DNA of 64,000 nucleotides from CAWCDJ01 sp963836015 (lineage in GTDB: Bacteria; Acidobacteriota; Terriglobia; Bryobacterales; Bryobacteraceae): the NCBI GenBank assembly GCA_963836015.1, contig CAWIIF010000002.1:496001-560000 (forward strand), given 5' to 3'. Shown here one piece after another: positions 24,950 through 34,588 of this stretch. A program made the position numbers and the translations under genes. The notes beneath the pieces were generated by a model that had not been told where the DNA came from, searched no databases, and worked only from the letters and a program-made list of their open reading frames with translations. Numbering within the stretch: the first letter of the stretch is position 1; the number at the start of each line of letters is the position of its first letter.

Positions 24950-25262
24950 CCACTTTTACGGGTGCCCCGGAGCCGCACGGGGCAGTACATTCCTGGGAGC
25001 TGTAATACGTGTTCGGCAACCTGCTGAAGGAAGCCGGCGAGCCGGCCGACCGCACGCTTTCCGACCAGGTGATGACTTACTGGACGAACTTCGCCAAGAC
25101 CGGCAACCCGAACGGCGGCTCCCTTCCAAACTGGGTAAGGCACGACCCCATGACAGCCGCCTACATCGATTTCGCGTCCGGCGGCCCCCTGATGCGGGAG
25201 AGGGCCTCCGGGAGCACGCCTGCAGGCTCTTCGAGCAGAACTTGCCTCTTTCGCAACGATGA
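24950..25262 (+). pseudogene. C-terminal fragment of a type B carboxylesterase
   Basis: The frame reads GAPEPHGAVHSWEL, a TAA stop, then YVFGNLLKEAGEPADRTLSD, YWTNFAKTGNPNGG and NWVRHDPMTAAYIDFASGGP, which is the C-terminal region of type B carboxylesterases. The family His is the H of GAVHSWEL. The TAA stands where QYVFG would be expected (one-base change). A frameshift follows: the true end, GLREHACRLFEQNLPLSQR, is in another frame and stops at 25262. The N-terminal two thirds, including the catalytic Ser, are absent. Confidence 0.7.
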
Positions 25263-25276
25263 CGCAGGGGCCCTTC

Positions 25277-26656
25277 TTAGAGAGCTCTTGGCCCGCCGTC
25301 GCCTCCCACTGCCGCCCTGAATCCAGTTCCGGCGACTCGGATGAGGGGCTTGATCTCCCGGGTCGCGACGACCTCGACGTGCGCCGCCGTGCCGGCCAGG
25401 GCGCGCACACGAATCAGAATCTCAGCGAAGCGGGGTTCGGCGGCCGATCGTCCTCCGCCCGGCATGGACGCCAGCGCCGCCGCCAGAGAGCCGTTCATGG
25501 CGAACTCCCCGGCAGCTTCCGTGGCCACCATGTCGATACCATTCAGAACCAGGACCGTGCCCGTGCCCGACAGGTTCGGCAGCACGGCAATATCGGCATA
25601 CGTCTCTTCCTGGTTGGCCGATTCCCGGTATTCCGGCTGTTCGCCGGACCGCGGCGCGAGATTTCGAAGGTAATACTGGTGGGTGGCCTTGTCGGTGGCC
25701 AGCGGGAAATTCAGCGACGGCTCGAACATCTCCACCCACGGAACACTCAGCCGGCTGCCCAGCAGAATGAAGTTGTCGGTCTTGAACTCCCGCCCGTTGA
25801 CGTGCCGGGGGTACCGTATGACCGGATTGCCGCCCATGCGGATACCGAAAGCCAGGAGCCGCGATCCCAAGCTGGCCGATCCAATGGAGGTGGTCTGCTG
25901 CCGGTCGAGAAACGCCAGCATCCGTTGCAGTTCCGGCCCGGTCGAATGGGGCAGTGATGCCGGATAACCGGGCGACAGATACTCGGTCAACGAGAGATCA
26001 CGCCCGAGGAGAAACTGAATCTCGCGGTAGATCGCGTCGGAGAGCACGATGTTCGTCTTGTGCCCGCGATCGAAAAACCGCGACCAGAACGCGTCCGGCC
26101 GGACGGCGCCGGGCGCGGCGTTGGCTGCCGGGTGAGCCGCCGGTGCACCGCTCCGCCGGCCCGGGCCCGCAAACCGGTAAAGCACGGCGACTGCGGCGAT
26201 GAGCAGGAGAATCGCGGAGGCCCACATCCACGGAGACCGTCCCGGCCACCTCCGTGGCGCTGCCGGCACCGGCGGAGGCTCTGCCACACCTGGCGCAGGC
26301 CAGTGAAAACCGACGGCGTACGATCCCGGAGGCAGGCTGATCACCGGGTTCTCGGATGATCCCGTGTCCTGGTAGTATTGCGCCAGCCTCTTTCTAACTT
26401 CGTTGGCAGTGACCCGGACAATCGCGTCTTCGCTGGTGTCGTAATCGCGCGGACGCTGCAGCGCCTCGATGCCGATGGTCCGCTCTTTCAGTCCATCCTG
26501 TGCGGATCCCTTCAGAACCTGCTGAACCGAATATTCCAAAAACCGGCAGCACCTCCGGCTTCCGCGGAAGGAGGGGTGCTCCACGATGCGCGCCAACTCC
26601 GCAAGCACCGCGGCCTTGCGCTCTTCGGACAGAATTTCGTGCTCGGTCACGTGCAT
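25277..26656 (-). CDS. Single-pass membrane protein with acidobacterial N-terminal domain
   Basis: The 459-residue protein has a cytoplasmic N-terminal domain of about 115 residues. It includes ILSEERKAAVLAELARIVEH, LKERTIGIEALQRPRDYDT and IVRVTANEVRKRLAQYY, a pattern seen at the start of many Solibacter membrane proteins and also in front of some regulatory or adenylate-cyclase-like proteins. A proline-rich linker, one membrane helix (MWASAILLLIAAVAVLYRFA) and a periplasmic domain of about 290 residues follow, with no recognised motif. It may couple an external signal to an internal partner through the N-terminal domain; this is inference. The neighbours are a decayed esterase and a GH29-like gene. 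Confidence 0.7.
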   Translation of the reverse strand: MHVTEHEILSEERKAAVLAELARIVEHPSFRGSRRCCRFLEYSVQQVLKGSAQDGLKERTIGIEALQRPRDYDTSEDAIVRVTANEVRKRLAQYYQDTGSSENPVISLPPGSYAVGFHWPAPGVAEPPPVPAAPRRWPGRSPWMWASAILLLIAAVAVLYRFAGPGRRSGAPAAHPAANAAPGAVRPDAFWSRFFDRGHKTNIVLSDAIYREIQFLLGRDLSLTEYLSPGYPASLPHSTGPELQRMLAFLDRQQTTSIGSASLGSRLLAFGIRMGGNPVIRYPRHVNGREFKTDNFILLGSRLSVPWVEMFEPSLNFPLATDKATHQYYLRNLAPRSGEQPEYRESANQEETYADIAVLPNLSGTGTVLVLNGIDMVATEAAGEFAMNGSLAAALASMPGGGRSAAEPRFAEILIRVRALAGTAAHVEVVATREIKPLIRVAGTGFRAAVGGDGGPRAL

Positions 26657-26867
26657 CGCATACCTGCAGCTTCAGGGGGCCGCCGTGCTTAACCGGCCTG
26701 CTTCCGCCTACCAGTGTATCCCCGTTTCAGCTTGTGCGCGCTTGGAGTTAGCCGCGGTTCGGCACCGTTAAGAACCTTGCCCGGCGGCGATCCCGGTGAC
26801 CACAATTCGGATTCAACCCGATTCAGAAAAGGCGTAGACTGGAGACGCCCGGAGAGATTCCAACACG

Positions 26868-27860
26868 ATGCAGAGACTCAATCGTGCAGTGATCGCGGGG
26901 CTGGCCGTGGTGGCCTGGTCCGCATCGGCGCCGGCACAGGATCGCGCCGCCTGGATGCAAGATGCCCGCTGGGGAGTGATGACCCATTACCTGGCCGACT
27001 GGCAGGCCCGCGTTCACCATCTCGATATGAGCGTCGAGGAGTGGAACCGGCTGGTTGACGGCTTTGACGTGGAGAGGCTCGCAAACCAGCTCCAATCGGC
27101 CGGCGTCCGCTATTACCAGATCACCCTCGGACAGAACTCCGGCTACTACATCGCTCCGAACCCCGTGTACGACCGGCTGACCGGCATCACGCCGAGTAAG
27201 TGCTCCCGGCGCGACTTAGTGGCCGATCTCTATACGGCGCTCAGCAAGAGGGGCATCCGTTTGATGGTCTATCTCCCCTCCGGCGCTCCCGGCCAGGACA
27301 AGGCGGCGGATGCGGCGCTCGAATGGCAGAACGGTCCCCATCCCAACAAGGAGTTCCAGCGGAAGTGGGAGCAGGTGATTCGCTACTGGTCCGAGCGTTG
27401 GGGAAAGAAGGTGTCGGGCTGGTGGTTCGATGGCTGCTACTTTCCGAACTCGATGTACCGTTCGCCGGAGCCGCCGAATTTCGCCAGCTTCGCCGCCGCG
27501 GCGCGCGCCGGCAATCCCGGCGCCGCCCTGGCCTTCAACCCCGGCGTATTTTACCGGATGTTCTCCATGACACCGGACGAAGACTTCATCGCGGGAGAGA
27601 TCGACAAGCCGGAGCTGGTCGCCATCCGCCGGGGGGCCAACGGCAAAGTGGATGGCGTCCAGATTCAAATGCTCAGCTACCTCGGTGAGACTTGGGGCAG
27701 GGGCGCCCCGCGATTTACCAACGAAGAAGCGATCGGCTATACCAGGAAGGTGGTGGATGCCGGCGGCGCCGTCACCTGGGATGTGCCCGTGGAACTGAAC
27801 GGCACCATTTCACAACCCTTCCTCGATCAACTGACCGCCCTGGGTAAGGCGGTACATTAG
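26868..27860 (+). CDS. Alpha-L-fucosidase-like (GH29-type) secreted protein
   Basis: After a signal peptide (AVIAGLAVVAWSASAPAQ) the 330-residue protein shows GH29-like TIM-barrel features: ARWGVMTHYLADW near the start, FDVERLANQLQSAGVRYYQI in the second strand region, and GWWFDGCYF (about residues 186-194), whose Asp corresponds to the GH29 nucleophile position. It lacks the C-terminal beta-sandwich of full fucosidases. Hydrolysis of fucosyl or related glycosides is possible but not established. It is followed by a second putative glycoside hydrolase gene after 10 nt, so the two form an operon. Confidence 0.7.
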   Translation: MQRLNRAVIAGLAVVAWSASAPAQDRAAWMQDARWGVMTHYLADWQARVHHLDMSVEEWNRLVDGFDVERLANQLQSAGVRYYQITLGQNSGYYIAPNPVYDRLTGITPSKCSRRDLVADLYTALSKRGIRLMVYLPSGAPGQDKAADAALEWQNGPHPNKEFQRKWEQVIRYWSERWGKKVSGWWFDGCYFPNSMYRSPEPPNFASFAAAARAGNPGAALAFNPGVFYRMFSMTPDEDFIAGEIDKPELVAIRRGANGKVDGVQIQMLSYLGETWGRGAPRFTNEEAIGYTRKVVDAGGAVTWDVPVELNGTISQPFLDQLTALGKAVH

Positions 27861-27870
27861 GACTCTTTCC

Positions 27871-29922
27871 GTGTCTATCCATCGCATGAATGCAATATGG
27901 GCCGGCCTGGTCTTTTGCGCGGGCCTGAGCACCGCCCAGCCCCGTCCGGCGGCAGATACCGGCGCACCGCAGGTTACGGTGACTCATACCGGCGATACCT
28001 GGACGCTCACCGGCCGGAAGCATACCGTCGAGATCGACGCCAAAAGCCTGGCGATCGCGGTTCACGCCGGGCCGGCGGTGTGGAAGATGGTTCCGTCCGC
28101 GGCGAACGACATGCTGGTCGCCGCGGGCGGAGATCAGTTCCCTATCCGCCTTGCCGATGCCGGGCGCATCGAAGTGACTCCTTACGAGACCGGTTACAAA
28201 TCCGGCATCAAGATCGTCCTCTACGGGTTCCGCAGCACCGGCCTTCGTTCACCGGATTCGCCGCTCGACCTGCGCGTGGTCCTCACCCTGTGCCTGGAGG
28301 GCGGCGACGAAGACCTGGTCTTTGAAACCATGGCCAACGAACTCGGCGCGGCTGCCGTGAAGGAACTCCATTGGCCGCCGGCGGTGGACGGCCGCGAGGT
28401 CGATTACACCGTGATTTCGAGCGACAACGGCACGCTGCTGCCGCGCGACTGGCCCAAACCCTACCACCCGATTCTGCGCTCCGCCAACGAACACAGCGTT
28501 ATCCAGAGCCACCTGATCGAATCGTGGTCGATGTCGTGGTGGGGCTTCCTCAAGGGGCCGTCCGCGATGATCGTGATCGTCGAAACGCCTGACGACGCGG
28601 CGTATACGTTCAGCCACCCGGCGGGCGGGCCCACCTCGATGGGACCGGTGTGGCGCGCGGAACTCGGCCACTTCCGCTATCTTCGCCGTCTCCGGATGGG
28701 CTTTCTCGCCAAGGGGAATTACGTCGATCTCGCGAAGCGGTATCGGCGTTACGCGATCGATTCGGGACTCTTTGTTTCGCTTAAAGACAAGATCGCGAGC
28801 CGTCCCATCGTCGCCAACCTGATCGGCACACCTTTTGCCGGGGCCAGTGTGTTGCGCAACAAGAAACCCGGCAGCGCGAGCTACGACACCCGGAACCCCG
28901 CCTCGAACCGGCGGCTGGCCACCTTCGCGCAGAATGTCGAACGTCTCCGCGATTTCAAGGCGCGCGGATTTTCCCGCCTCAACGTCAGCGTCTCCGGATG
29001 GCTGTACCAGGGGTACGACCGCCAGACTCCCGATGCGCTTCCGCCATCGCCGGATGCCGGCGGCTGGCAGGGCATGAAAGCCCTCTTCGACGCCTGCAGC
29101 GAGCTGGGCTACACCTGCTGGCTGCACGATCAGTACCGCGACTACTACCTCGATGCGCCGTCGTGGAACCCCGAATTTGCGGTCCACGAAGAAGATGCCA
29201 CGAGCCCGCCCACGGCGTTCCCCGGCACGCGTTTCAAGCATGACTGGAAAGAAGGTTACGTTCCCCTGATGGACAACTGGGACGGCGGCGCACAGGGGTA
29301 TCTCAATAACGATTTCATGCTGGGCCACGTGATCAAGAACTACCGCGCGATGTTCGAGCACGGCATCCACCCGCAGGGCAGCTATCAGGACGTCTTCGGC
29401 TATATCCCGCCGGACGAGGATTTCAACCCGGATCACCCCTCCACCCGCACCGAATCGATGAACGCGCGTGCCGCGATATTCCACTGGACGGCGCAGCACC
29501 TCGGAATTGTCGGAACCGAAGACGGCTCCGATTGGGTGGTGCCGTTCGTCGACTACACCACCGACCGTTTCAACCGCGGCGCCAATACCGGCACGGATCC
29601 CGACCACCAGGACGCCATTCCGGTTCCGCTCTACGAACTGGTCTATCACGACGCGGTAGTCACATCGGCTTCGCCCAACAACCTGCGCGCGTTCCTCTAC
29701 GGAAATGCGCCGCTGATCGGCTACGGCGGCATCGATGCCAACCTCGACCAGGTGCGGCGCCTGGCCGCGCTACACCGCCGAGTGGGCCTGCTGGAGATGA
29801 CCAACCACGAGTTTCTCGATGCGGCCCGCCGCCGCGAGCGCACCACGTTCGCCGATGGCACGACCGTAACGGTGAACTGGCAGGCCAACAGCGTCGAGAT
29901 CAGCCCGGACGTGCCACGCTGA
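27871..29922 (+). CDS. Putative secreted glycoside hydrolase (DUF5696-like)
   Basis: The 683-residue product has a signal peptide (WAGLVFCAGLSTAQ), an N-terminal beta-sandwich-like region of about 270 residues and a C-terminal TIM-barrel-like part. In the latter, LNVSVSGWLYQGYDRQTPDA, YTCWLHDQYRDYYLDAPSWN, GSYQDVFGYIPPDEDF and GIVGTEDGSDWVVPFVDY place several Asp and Glu residues at strand ends. The architecture resembles the DUF5696/GH101-like group. The substrate is unknown; cotranscription with the GH29-like gene suggests oligosaccharide breakdown in the periplasm. GTG at 27871 or ATG at 27886 may be the start. Confidence 0.65.
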   Translation: MSIHRMNAIWAGLVFCAGLSTAQPRPAADTGAPQVTVTHTGDTWTLTGRKHTVEIDAKSLAIAVHAGPAVWKMVPSAANDMLVAAGGDQFPIRLADAGRIEVTPYETGYKSGIKIVLYGFRSTGLRSPDSPLDLRVVLTLCLEGGDEDLVFETMANELGAAAVKELHWPPAVDGREVDYTVISSDNGTLLPRDWPKPYHPILRSANEHSVIQSHLIESWSMSWWGFLKGPSAMIVIVETPDDAAYTFSHPAGGPTSMGPVWRAELGHFRYLRRLRMGFLAKGNYVDLAKRYRRYAIDSGLFVSLKDKIASRPIVANLIGTPFAGASVLRNKKPGSASYDTRNPASNRRLATFAQNVERLRDFKARGFSRLNVSVSGWLYQGYDRQTPDALPPSPDAGGWQGMKALFDACSELGYTCWLHDQYRDYYLDAPSWNPEFAVHEEDATSPPTAFPGTRFKHDWKEGYVPLMDNWDGGAQGYLNNDFMLGHVIKNYRAMFEHGIHPQGSYQDVFGYIPPDEDFNPDHPSTRTESMNARAAIFHWTAQHLGIVGTEDGSDWVVPFVDYTTDRFNRGANTGTDPDHQDAIPVPLYELVYHDAVVTSASPNNLRAFLYGNAPLIGYGGIDANLDQVRRLAALHRRVGLLEMTNHEFLDAARRRERTTFADGTTVTVNWQANSVEISPDVPR

Positions 29923-30048
29923 CCGCGGTCACACGATCCGGGAAGTTCTTCAATCCCAGGCAGGGCGGCAACTTAGCGGCGATCGGCCTTTCCCGCCACG
30001 GCGGTTTTGCGGGCCGCCCGTGCCATCATGGTCACGGGAGAACGATTT

Positions 30049-30063
30049 GGGACACGGTGTCCC
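30049..30063. promoter_or_regulatory. Palindromic operator-like site 1
   Basis: GGGACAC-G-GTGTCCC is a perfect 15-nt palindrome flanked by T-rich and A-rich bases. It lies 83 nt before the ATG of the putative DNA-binding protein at 30146, with a second near-identical copy at 30114. Confidence 0.5.
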
Positions 30064-30113
30064 GAATCGAAATCGTAACTCCCGCATTCTGAACAAAACG
30101 GGATTGGACTTTT

Positions 30114-30128
30114 GGGACACGGCGTCCC
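30114..30128. promoter_or_regulatory. Palindromic operator-like site 2
   Basis: GGGACAC-G-GCGTCCC differs from site 1 at one position of the right arm and has longer flanking symmetry (TTT ... AAA). It ends just before the GGAGG ribosome binding site of the gene at 30146. The centre-to-centre distance to site 1 is 65 nt, about six helical turns. Confidence 0.5.
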
Positions 30129-30145
30129 AAAGGCCGGAGGTACGC

Positions 30146-30772
30146 ATGAACAAAGTCGAAGGATCGACCCCTGTCTGCGAGGGGGATACGCTCGCGGAGG
30201 GCATCGAGTTAGGGAAGTGGCTGGGCCGGCGGCAGGCATTCGGCGCGATGGCGGGAAGCTGCGCGGCCGCCGATGTCGAGACGCTTCGCCGGATTCGGGA
30301 AGGCAAACTCTACCGGAAACTGGACTGCACGTGGGCGGAATACTGCGCGAAGCATCTTCACGTTTCCCGGCGGTCGGTGGATCGCGCCATCGGGTATCTC
30401 GAGGAGTTTGGGCCGCGGTTCTTCCTGGTGGCGCAAATGACGCACGTGGCGCCCAGAGATTACCGGCTGATCGCGGAAGCGGTAGGGGAGGACGGCATCC
30501 GGGTGGACGGCACGGTGATCGCGCTTCTACCGGAAAACAGCGAACGGATCTCGGCGGCGGTGGCGGAACTGCTGAAGCGAACCGCGCCGGCGGAGGCTCC
30601 CTCGAAGCCGGGCGCTTTCGATTCGGCGTTGCAGAAGTGCCGCGCCATTGCCGGGGCGCTTTATGAACTGACCGGTTTGAACGGACGGCAGAAACTGGAT
30701 CTCGCGCGGGCGGTGGCGGAGATCGGCAAAGCGGCCGCGGTTTTAGGAATTGCCCCGGGAGAGGGCGAGTAA
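30146..30772 (+). CDS. Putative DNA-binding protein preceded by paired palindromes
   Basis: The ATG at 30146 has a GGAGG element 6 nt upstream; the product is 208 residues. The N-terminal half contains GKLYRKLDCTWAEYCAKHLH followed by VSRRSVDRAIGYLEEFGPRF, a likely helix-turn-helix with the second helix SRRSVDRAI. The rest is helical and ends without further motifs. Similar proteins with a W-x-E/D-Y-C segment before an HTH occur in mobile elements and as orphan regulators. The two palindromes just upstream suggest autoregulation. Longer in-frame extensions upstream would cover both palindromes and have no ribosome binding site. No known family can be named. Confidence 0.6.
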   Translation: MNKVEGSTPVCEGDTLAEGIELGKWLGRRQAFGAMAGSCAAADVETLRRIREGKLYRKLDCTWAEYCAKHLHVSRRSVDRAIGYLEEFGPRFFLVAQMTHVAPRDYRLIAEAVGEDGIRVDGTVIALLPENSERISAAVAELLKRTAPAEAPSKPGAFDSALQKCRAIAGALYELTGLNGRQKLDLARAVAEIGKAAAVLGIAPGEGE

Positions 30773-30781
30773 GATTGGAAG

Positions 30782-30815
30782 ACCGGCGCGCCGGCAGTGA
30801 TGCCGGTGCGCCGGT
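30782..30815. terminator. Long hairpin between convergent genes
   Basis: A 15-bp stem (30782-30796 with 30801-30815, one G-T pair, loop GTGA) lies midway between the converging ends of the genes at 30772 and 30834. It has no T run on either side. It probably acts as a shared 3'-end structure. Confidence 0.55.
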
Positions 30816-30833
30816 TGACCGCAGGCGGGCGAA

Positions 30834-33800
30834 TCAGAAGCGGAACTTCGCCGCCAGTTGAAGCTGCCGTGGTGTGCTGCTGACCCCGGAAACCTGGCCG
30901 GTGTTGGCTTGGCCCAGGGTGGTGTTGGGAGTCCCCAGGATCTGGAAGTTCAACACGTTGAACCCTTCGAAGCGAAGCTGGAGCGCCCGGTTTTCACCGA
31001 GGTGGAACTCCTTGTTGACCGAGAAATCCAGATTGTAGAACGGCTCGTTCCGGAACGTCATCTTACCGAGGTTGCCGAAAGCACCCGAGGGCACCGCGAA
31101 CGCCGACGGATTGAACATGCACTTGTAGGTCCCCACGTTCCAGGCTTGGCCGCCAACGGTGCAGGCCGTATTCGGGTCGCCGGTCAGGTCCGGGCGGCCG
31201 TAGTTGCCGGTGGAGCCTTTGCTACCCGAGATATTCGCGATATCGCCGGTTGCCACCAGCGTATAGGGCTGGCCGCTGCGGCCCATGAAGACGAAGTTGG
31301 TGTCCCAACCTCCCAGCAGGTTCGCCGCGAGTCCGTGATTGAGGAACCGCCGGCCCTGGCCGAACGGAATCTGGTAATTCGTGCTCCAGACCAGCAGTTG
31401 CGGAATATCGTATCCCGACGGGCCGTAGTTCGAACCGGGCGCAAAGTAGTTCTGCACCACCGAGCCGCCGCCCGACCCGTTTTCGGCGGAAAAGAATCCG
31501 CTCGAAGTGTCCAGGCTGCGGGACCACGTGTAGGCGAGCAAAGTGCTGAGTCCGCGCGAAAAACGCTTTTGCAGCTTCACTTCGAGCGCGTTGTAGTTAG
31601 ACCAGCCGATACTCTGCGAGTACCGGATATTCGCCGTGGCCCACGGGATGGCGCGGTAGTTATCGACCGTGGTGGCCGCCACCGATTTCGGCGACGCCTG
31701 GTTGGCGGCGTTCGCGTAACCGGTGTAATCCAGCCGCGAGTTGTGGCTGCCCACATAGGCGACCGAGAGTACCGTGCCTTCGCCGAATTGCCGCTCGATA
31801 TCGAGATTCCACTGGTGCGACCGGGCGTTCTTGTAGTTGGGATCATTCAGGTAGCGTCCTGACAACGAACCCCAGGCATCCACCGGAACGCTGGGATCCG
31901 GGAAGCTACCTTCGATATCGGTGATGAAGCTTAGCGGGTTGGATGCCGCACCGGGGTAAATATTGCCGCTGAGGTTGTTGGTGGTGCGGGTGCCGATTCC
32001 GGTGGTCCAGGGCCAGGACGTGCCTTCGAGCGTATTCTGCGCGTACTGGCTGCGGGCGGAAATCGTGTCATAGAGCAGGCCATAGCCGGCGCGCAGTACG
32101 GTATTTTTGGCGAATCCCCAAGCCACGCCTACGCGCGGTCCGAAGTTGTCGCCGATCGCCCCGGGCCCGGCACTTTGCTCCCCGGTCAGGACAAAGGCGT
32201 CGCTGTGATCGATGTTGGACATGCCTCCGGGAATGCAGGGATCCTGGAAAGGGGTGCCACAATTGGGGATCGAGCCGGCCCCCAGCAGGTATTTCTGGTG
32301 GAACAGGTCGAGTGCGTTCGACAGGCGGTTGTTGAGCGGCTTGATTTTCGGGGCGTAGTCGTAACGCACACCGTAATTGAGCGTGAGGTTGGGTTTGACC
32401 TTCCACTCATCCTGGAAGTAGCCGGACCATACGGTTACGCGAAAGAAGATCTCGGCATACTGCGGCAGTTCGCCCGTGAACTGATAGGGCAGGCCGAGCA
32501 GCCCGGAAGCGAGCGAGTTGCCGGTCTTGCCGCCCTTCATATCGGCGCTGGTAAGGTTGTCATTGAAGTTGAACTGCTGGAACAGGTTGTTCTGCAGCCG
32601 GTTCTGATAGAGATACTGGAAGCCGGCCTTCATCGAGTGGTTGCCTTTGATCCAGGTGAGGCTGGCGTCCAGATTCGCCACGGGATTGCCGCGATAAGAC
32701 AAGCCGCGGTTCCCGATATTGGACCCGAGGTAAGGACCACCGAGCACCACGAACATCCCGCCATACTGGTCCACGTTCTTAAAACCCGCGGCTGCGGCGG
32801 GCTTAGCGCCCTCCGGGGCATCGGCCTGGTTGAAGACGAATGGCTTCAACATCGCGCCGGCACGCACGTCGAGCACCAGGGTCGGGGACAAGATATGGTC
32901 CCAGCCACCGCCGAAGTTGCTGGTCCGGTAGGTGTTGTGGTTCGAGGCAACCGTGCCGTTCTGCCATTGCGTGTCCGAGACCCACTGCTGAGTCAAACGA
33001 CCGAAGAGACGGTCATTGTCGCTCAGGTTGTGGTCGATTTTGACGCTATAGCCATCCATGCGGTCCGTCTGCGGGCGGTTTTCGATGTAGTTGTGGGCCG
33101 GGTCTCCGGCGAGGTTCGGCGTGCGCAGGTAGGAACCGAGGAAGGAAGCCATGGATTTGGTGGCCGGGGAGGCCATCAGGCTGGGGGAAATCGTGTTATT
33201 TGGGAACGGAGTTCGCGTGCAGGTGCTTCCCGCGCAGACTGTGGAGGTCGGGTCGTAGATCGGGTTGCTGTAGGAGGAGTGGGAAAAGTCGCCGCTCAAT
33301 TCCGCGGCGGTGGGCACCAACAGGAGGCTGGAACTGGGCTTGGTGTAGCGCCAGCTTTCCCATCCGGCCGAAAAGAAGGTCTTGTTCTTGAAGATGGGAC
33401 CCTGCACGGCGGCGCCGAACTCGTTCTGCCGGTAGGCCGGCGGCCCGCCCGAAAGATCGGTGAACGGGTTGCGGGCGTCGAAGGCGTTGTTGCGCACGTA
33501 CTCCCAGAGGGAGCCGTGGAACTGGTTGGTCCCGGACTTCGAAACCAGGTTCACGACGCCGCCCAGCACGCCTCCGTACTCGGTCTTTTCGTTGTGTGAC
33601 TGTACCTTGAACTCTTCAACGGTATCGATGATCGGCAGGGCGCCGTAGTTCGAGATGCGGAAATCGGTGTTGATGATGCCGTCGAGGAAAAAGGCGGACG
33701 AGCGGTTCTGCTGGCCGTGCAGGGATGGCTTGAACAACCCGCTGCCGGGGATGCCGGTCATGCCGCCGTCCGTGGCGCTGATACCCGAACCCTGCGAGGT

Positions 33801-34304
33801 GGAGACCGGGATCGCTCCCGGGGTCAGAATCAGCAACTGAGTGAAGTTGCGGCCATTCAACGGGAGCTCCTGGACCGCCTGCTCGGCGATCACGCTGCCG
33901 AGTTCCGAGGAGGACTGCTGTAGCAGAGGCGCCTCCGCCGTCACCGTCACAGACTCGCTGACCGCGCCGACATCCATCCTGATGTTCTGGGTAATCCCCT
34001 GATTCACCGCGACGTTGAGCCCGGAAAGGCGGGCGGATTTGAAACCCTTCGCCTCCACGGACAGGTTGTATGACCCGGGCTGAACGTTGATGAACAGGTA
34101 GTAGCCCGTTCCGTTGGTTTCCGCCTGGCTGACGATGTTGGTTCCTTCGTTCGTGAGCCTGACGGTGGCGCCCGCAATCGCCCCTCCCGAACTATCCGAG
34201 ACGATTCCGTTCACCTGGCCCGTTGCCGTTTGGGCATATGCCCCGGGCGGCAGCGAGAGAAAAACTGCGCATATCATCACTCCCAACGCCTTGGCTGTTT
34301 TCAT
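30834..34304 (-). CDS. Oar-type TonB-dependent outer-membrane protein
   Basis: The ATG at 34304 follows an AGGAAA element and gives a 1156-residue protein. It has a signal peptide (LGVMICAVFLSLPPGAYAQ), a carboxypeptidase-regulatory domain (GQVNGIVSDSSGGAIAGATV), a plug domain (VQELPLNGRNFTQLLILTPG) and a long beta-barrel ending in a C-terminal aromatic residue (QLAAKFRF). This layout is typical of the expanded Oar/SusC-like receptor family of Acidobacteria, which imports or binds large substrates such as oligosaccharides. It is divergently transcribed from the DeoR-family gene and adjacent to the glycoside hydrolase operon, which fits a carbohydrate substrate. Confidence 0.9.
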   Translation of the reverse strand: MKTAKALGVMICAVFLSLPPGAYAQTATGQVNGIVSDSSGGAIAGATVRLTNEGTNIVSQAETNGTGYYLFINVQPGSYNLSVEAKGFKSARLSGLNVAVNQGITQNIRMDVGAVSESVTVTAEAPLLQQSSSELGSVIAEQAVQELPLNGRNFTQLLILTPGAIPVSTSQGSGISATDGGMTGIPGSGLFKPSLHGQQNRSSAFFLDGIINTDFRISNYGALPIIDTVEEFKVQSHNEKTEYGGVLGGVVNLVSKSGTNQFHGSLWEYVRNNAFDARNPFTDLSGGPPAYRQNEFGAAVQGPIFKNKTFFSAGWESWRYTKPSSSLLLVPTAAELSGDFSHSSYSNPIYDPTSTVCAGSTCTRTPFPNNTISPSLMASPATKSMASFLGSYLRTPNLAGDPAHNYIENRPQTDRMDGYSVKIDHNLSDNDRLFGRLTQQWVSDTQWQNGTVASNHNTYRTSNFGGGWDHILSPTLVLDVRAGAMLKPFVFNQADAPEGAKPAAAAGFKNVDQYGGMFVVLGGPYLGSNIGNRGLSYRGNPVANLDASLTWIKGNHSMKAGFQYLYQNRLQNNLFQQFNFNDNLTSADMKGGKTGNSLASGLLGLPYQFTGELPQYAEIFFRVTVWSGYFQDEWKVKPNLTLNYGVRYDYAPKIKPLNNRLSNALDLFHQKYLLGAGSIPNCGTPFQDPCIPGGMSNIDHSDAFVLTGEQSAGPGAIGDNFGPRVGVAWGFAKNTVLRAGYGLLYDTISARSQYAQNTLEGTSWPWTTGIGTRTTNNLSGNIYPGAASNPLSFITDIEGSFPDPSVPVDAWGSLSGRYLNDPNYKNARSHQWNLDIERQFGEGTVLSVAYVGSHNSRLDYTGYANAANQASPKSVAATTVDNYRAIPWATANIRYSQSIGWSNYNALEVKLQKRFSRGLSTLLAYTWSRSLDTSSGFFSAENGSGGGSVVQNYFAPGSNYGPSGYDIPQLLVWSTNYQIPFGQGRRFLNHGLAANLLGGWDTNFVFMGRSGQPYTLVATGDIANISGSKGSTGNYGRPDLTGDPNTACTVGGQAWNVGTYKCMFNPSAFAVPSGAFGNLGKMTFRNEPFYNLDFSVNKEFHLGENRALQLRFEGFNVLNFQILGTPNTTLGQANTGQVSGVSSTPRQLQLAAKFRF

Positions 34305-34538
34305 GAGGTCATTTCCTTTCGCATTCCGCGAGACTGGTCCAACCGCCCGGCGCGCTCTCGAATGAGCGCGCACGCAGGGCTCACCCTCTGATTGAGATCT
34401 ACCCTACGGTGTCGTTTTCCCTACATCTATAGCGCATTTTCTCATTTTAAACTGCACAAACGATTAGTTATGACGTGTAATTACGGCGTTTTTAACGTAT
34501 TTTGAACGCTCTGTAATGAGCGAATGGTCAGTTTTTAG

Positions 34539-34567
34539 TTGTTAAAGCAGGACAGTTGTACTAGAAT
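34539..34567 (+). promoter_or_regulatory. Sigma-70 promoter of the DeoR-family gene
   Basis: TTGTTA (34539-34544) and TAGAAT (34562-34567) are separated by 17 nt, and the ATG follows 21 nt later, so the leader would be about 15 nt. The surrounding 34374-34560 region is AT-rich and must also hold the promoter of the divergent receptor gene, for which no clear elements were found. Confidence 0.6.
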
Positions 34568-34588
34568 CATTCCGTTCGCGGAGTTCGA

